Below, piece after piece: positions 61,656 to 64,000 of a DNA stretch of 64,000 bases (position 1 is the first letter of the stretch; each line of letters begins with the position of its first letter). The DNA is from Parus major (lineage: Eukaryota > Chordata > Aves > Passeriformes > Paridae). The notes under the pieces are model-generated. The model was given only the letters and a program-made list of their open reading frames with translations. It was not told the origin of the DNA and did not search any database. The DNA is taken from the NCBI RefSeq assembly GCF_001522545.3, contig NC_031769.1, forward strand, positions 6,850,131-6,914,130, given 5' to 3'. Position numbers and translations under genes: made by a program.

Positions 61656-63337
61656 TCAGGATTTCTTCTGTGAGTGGCTTGTTAGAGATCCTCTGAGCTG
61701 TTGGCAGCCTGCACAATCAAGGGAACAGTTCTCTCCTGAAATGTCTTCCCAGCAATGGTGCTCTGCGTGAGGAGCAGCGGGAGTTCTTTCACAGGGAGCA
61801 GGGGAGGAGCACTTCCTTTGGAGTGCTTGTCTTGATTGATGATCCACACAATGTTCAAGGCATCCTCGGTTAACCCCAGCTCTGGATTCAACATTGGTTT
61901 CCAAATGCTGGGTTTTATAGGCTTATCTCCATCTTAGGCACTTTCCTTTTACGTCTTATCCAGGATTCTAGGACTTTCTGCTTATATTATAAGCAGAAAT
62001 CAGAAATTGTCCTTTACAAAGTCACCATAATGACTTCTCTTATGAGAAAAAGTGTTAGTAGTGTGGTTAGGTAGGCAGAATTTCTTTGCTGTGGAAGTAA
62101 TGAAACTCTTTTCCACCTGAAAAATTCTTCTACCTTATCTGTTTTTACTTGCAAAGGAAGATAATTTTGGTGATTATCAGCTCTGGGGGTTTCCTCAGGT
62201 TTAACTTTCATAGAAGAGTTTAGCAAGCAAAAAGGAGTCATGAGACTTTATGTCTCCTGGCTCCCTAAAAACCTCCAGTTTCCCAGTTATCTTCCTGGGT
62301 AAAACAGAGTTTGGAAGGGGACTTAAACTAGTTTATACTTGAGTGAGAATTTGACACTTCAGACTTTTGATTCATTAAGAGACAGTTGGGTTTTGGGAAT
62401 GACAAACTAAAAGTTACCTCAGTGACTTTCCTAGAGCCTTCAGAGATGAAGTATCTTCTTGGATATAAGAACTATTTACTCTTGGAGGAGTACTCTTGGA
62501 TATCCTTCATCCATGAAGGATAGTCTCTCAGACTGCCTTTGCCAGTCCTGTGCTCTTGATACTGAATTGGTATGCTCCTATTGTGGGTATAGGCTCCTTC
62601 AGGGACTACCCCAGGATAAAAAGAGGCAAGTTCTCTTTCATCAGCTTCTTGTTCAGGTCTTACAAGTTCCAGTTTAACACTGTGAAGCTGGAGAAACTTT
62701 GTCTGAAAAAAATGAAATTTGTGTTTGGAAGATGCCCTCAGGAGCATGTGGCACTGCTGGAGATAACCAGAGCTTTGATATTGAATGCAATTCTAGAACA
62801 CTTAGTAAAATGGACTTTCAGAGTATTTCCAGTTTGGTTGAACTTGCAGGTTGTTATACTTGTTGTAATAATGTGTTTCCTCAACTCCAGCCAATGTGCA
62901 AAATGTTGAATGTTACGAGGGCTTTTGTCTACAGGTGGACTGAGATCTAAAAAGAGCACCAGGTTACCATTATTCCTTCCTTCATGCTGCTGCATTCATG
63001 AACCCAGAAGTGCAGCTTACCAGGGGCTGAAGTCACAGAAAATGAGTGGAAAACCCTGCCTTTTGAGGAAGCTTGTCTTACTGAGAATTTTGTTACAATG
63101 AGATAAATCTGCTCAGTCACTTCTTGTATTGTTTTTAAAGAGACTGCTGCATTCAGCAGCTTGCTTGAGAGCTTTTCATGCTACCTGTATTTAAAAACTG
63201 CTGGATTGAGTTACAGATCAATCTCTCCCCAGCTGCAGGGTTCTGCAGGGGTTCATCTGTCTTCCTGTGCTCATGGGAGCAAACACTGTCTTACACAAAT
63301 ACATCCCTGCCACTGCCATCAAAGAGACAATTTATAG
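61656..63337. other. Stretch with protein-like open frames, possible decayed coding sequence
   Basis: Two adjoining parts look less random than their surroundings. On the - strand, 61682-61894 plus about 15 codons upstream gives an uninterrupted frame with ordinary codon choice and locally raised GC. On the + strand, one frame from 62450 to 63337 (about 296 codons) holds only four internal stops (62675, 62948, 62999, 63104). It includes a cysteine pattern C-x2-C-x7-C-x2-C encoded at 62540-62584. An adjacent + frame is open from 62371 to about 62520. Open frames also occur on the - strand across the same part, so the coding strand is undecided. I recognise no family. Chance remains the leading alternative. 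Confidence 0.2.
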
Positions 63338-64000
63338 ATATAAAGGAAACCTGGAGGGCAGTAGTAAATGGCAAAAAATACACAGAACTTTGAAATTGTG
63401 TAATGCTAAATCCATTTTACTCGTTTAGGGCTGGGTCTACTCTCATTTAGGGTAGTGAGTGTGAAAACAGGGGGAATAATGTTGTTGAAGCCAATAAAAG
63501 TGATGTCTATTAAAGTGAGGATAGAATCAGATTATAAACAATTGAGAAATATGGAGTATAATGAAAATCACCTTTAAAATACATAATCTGGCACATGATG
63601 GTTTGAAGGCTCTGAAAATCTTTTGTGGAATTTTATCACTTTAAGTGTGCATAATTTCCACAGAACAGAAAGATTTTTTTTCTGTATGCTTACAGCCTGC
63701 AATCTCCTCTCAGGATCTGAAAGCCAGACTGTGGACAGTCTGCCTTGCTCAGCCACAGGATAAACAAAACAAGAAAGAAAGCTCACCAACAAGAAAGAAG
63801 GAAATACAGAGCTAAAGGGGAATATAAGGTTTTATTTATAAGGTTTTACTTCATTGCTCAGCTGCAGTTCAGGATCATGCTGCCTTAGTCACTCTTGGGA
63901 TGTGCCTGTTTAGTGTTTCAAAAATTCTGATGGGGTAGGTCTCACACTCTTCCTGGGTGATGCTTCATCATCCTTAGAAATCTTTTCCCTCTCTTCTCTA
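63338..64000. other. AT-rich right edge of the window
   Basis: No gene or repeat recognised. A 72-residue minus-strand frame at 63574-63792 has no recognisable domain. Confidence 0.5.

Noticed and set aside
1..64000. CRISPR arrays, operons, integrated viruses or tRNA/rRNA genes
   Set aside because: I saw no regularly spaced repeats with unique spacers, no paired long terminal repeats, no cloverleaf or box A/B pattern I could trust, and no bacterial-style gene packing. tRNAscan or Infernal could still find a small RNA I missed.

Overview
The window looks like bird nuclear DNA, probably from a non-galliform such as a songbird (inference). The sequence is moderately AT-rich. The only abundant interspersed repeats are 5'-truncated CR1 LINE pieces, and several end in the ATTCTATG-type 8-bp tail typical of avian CR1. 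I see no mammalian SINE or L1 elements, no bacterial gene structure, no CRISPR array and no rRNA. No complete protein-coding gene is visible. The open reading frames present are what chance, CpG-rich DNA or CR1 relics would produce.

Layout. 1-493 is unique left flank. 494-5790 and 5792-11081 are two near-identical copies of the same ~5.3 kb block, separated by a single N at 5791. Each copy holds a CR1 fragment on +, a ~100-bp inverted repeat, a CR1 fragment on - and a GC-rich CpG island. The arrangement is best read as two overlapping contig ends that were not merged, giving a false tandem duplication. The true locus would then be 1-493, one copy, then 11082 onward.

Promoter. In the right-hand copy the CpG island continues past the duplicated block to about 12070. 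An AT-rich patch around 11070-11340 interrupts it. This is the one strong gene-related signal: a CpG-island promoter and 5' end, probably reading rightward. A short ATG-initiated stretch at 11333-11383 runs straight into a consensus splice donor and is the best candidate for a first coding exon. I could not identify the gene.

From 12.1 kb to the end, the sequence reads as long intron or intergenic DNA. It is AT-rich, with scattered CR1 relics at about 30.2, 31.3-31.8, 45.8-46.4, 47.3, 53.4-54.6 and 60.2-60.9 kb. A 19-bp GC-rich minisatellite lies at 29.65 kb and a 25-bp perfect tandem duplication at 24.43 kb. There is a GC-rich, CpG-poor block with a polypurine tract at 47.5-48.3 kb. Several stretches with clustered transcription-factor-like motifs could be conserved enhancers, but only alignment can tell.

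I found no clear new biological system. The items most worth checking are the false duplication, the fold-back inverted repeat, the promoter with its cluster of splice donors, and a stretch at 61.7-63.3 kb with unusually open, protein-like frames that may be a decayed coding sequence.
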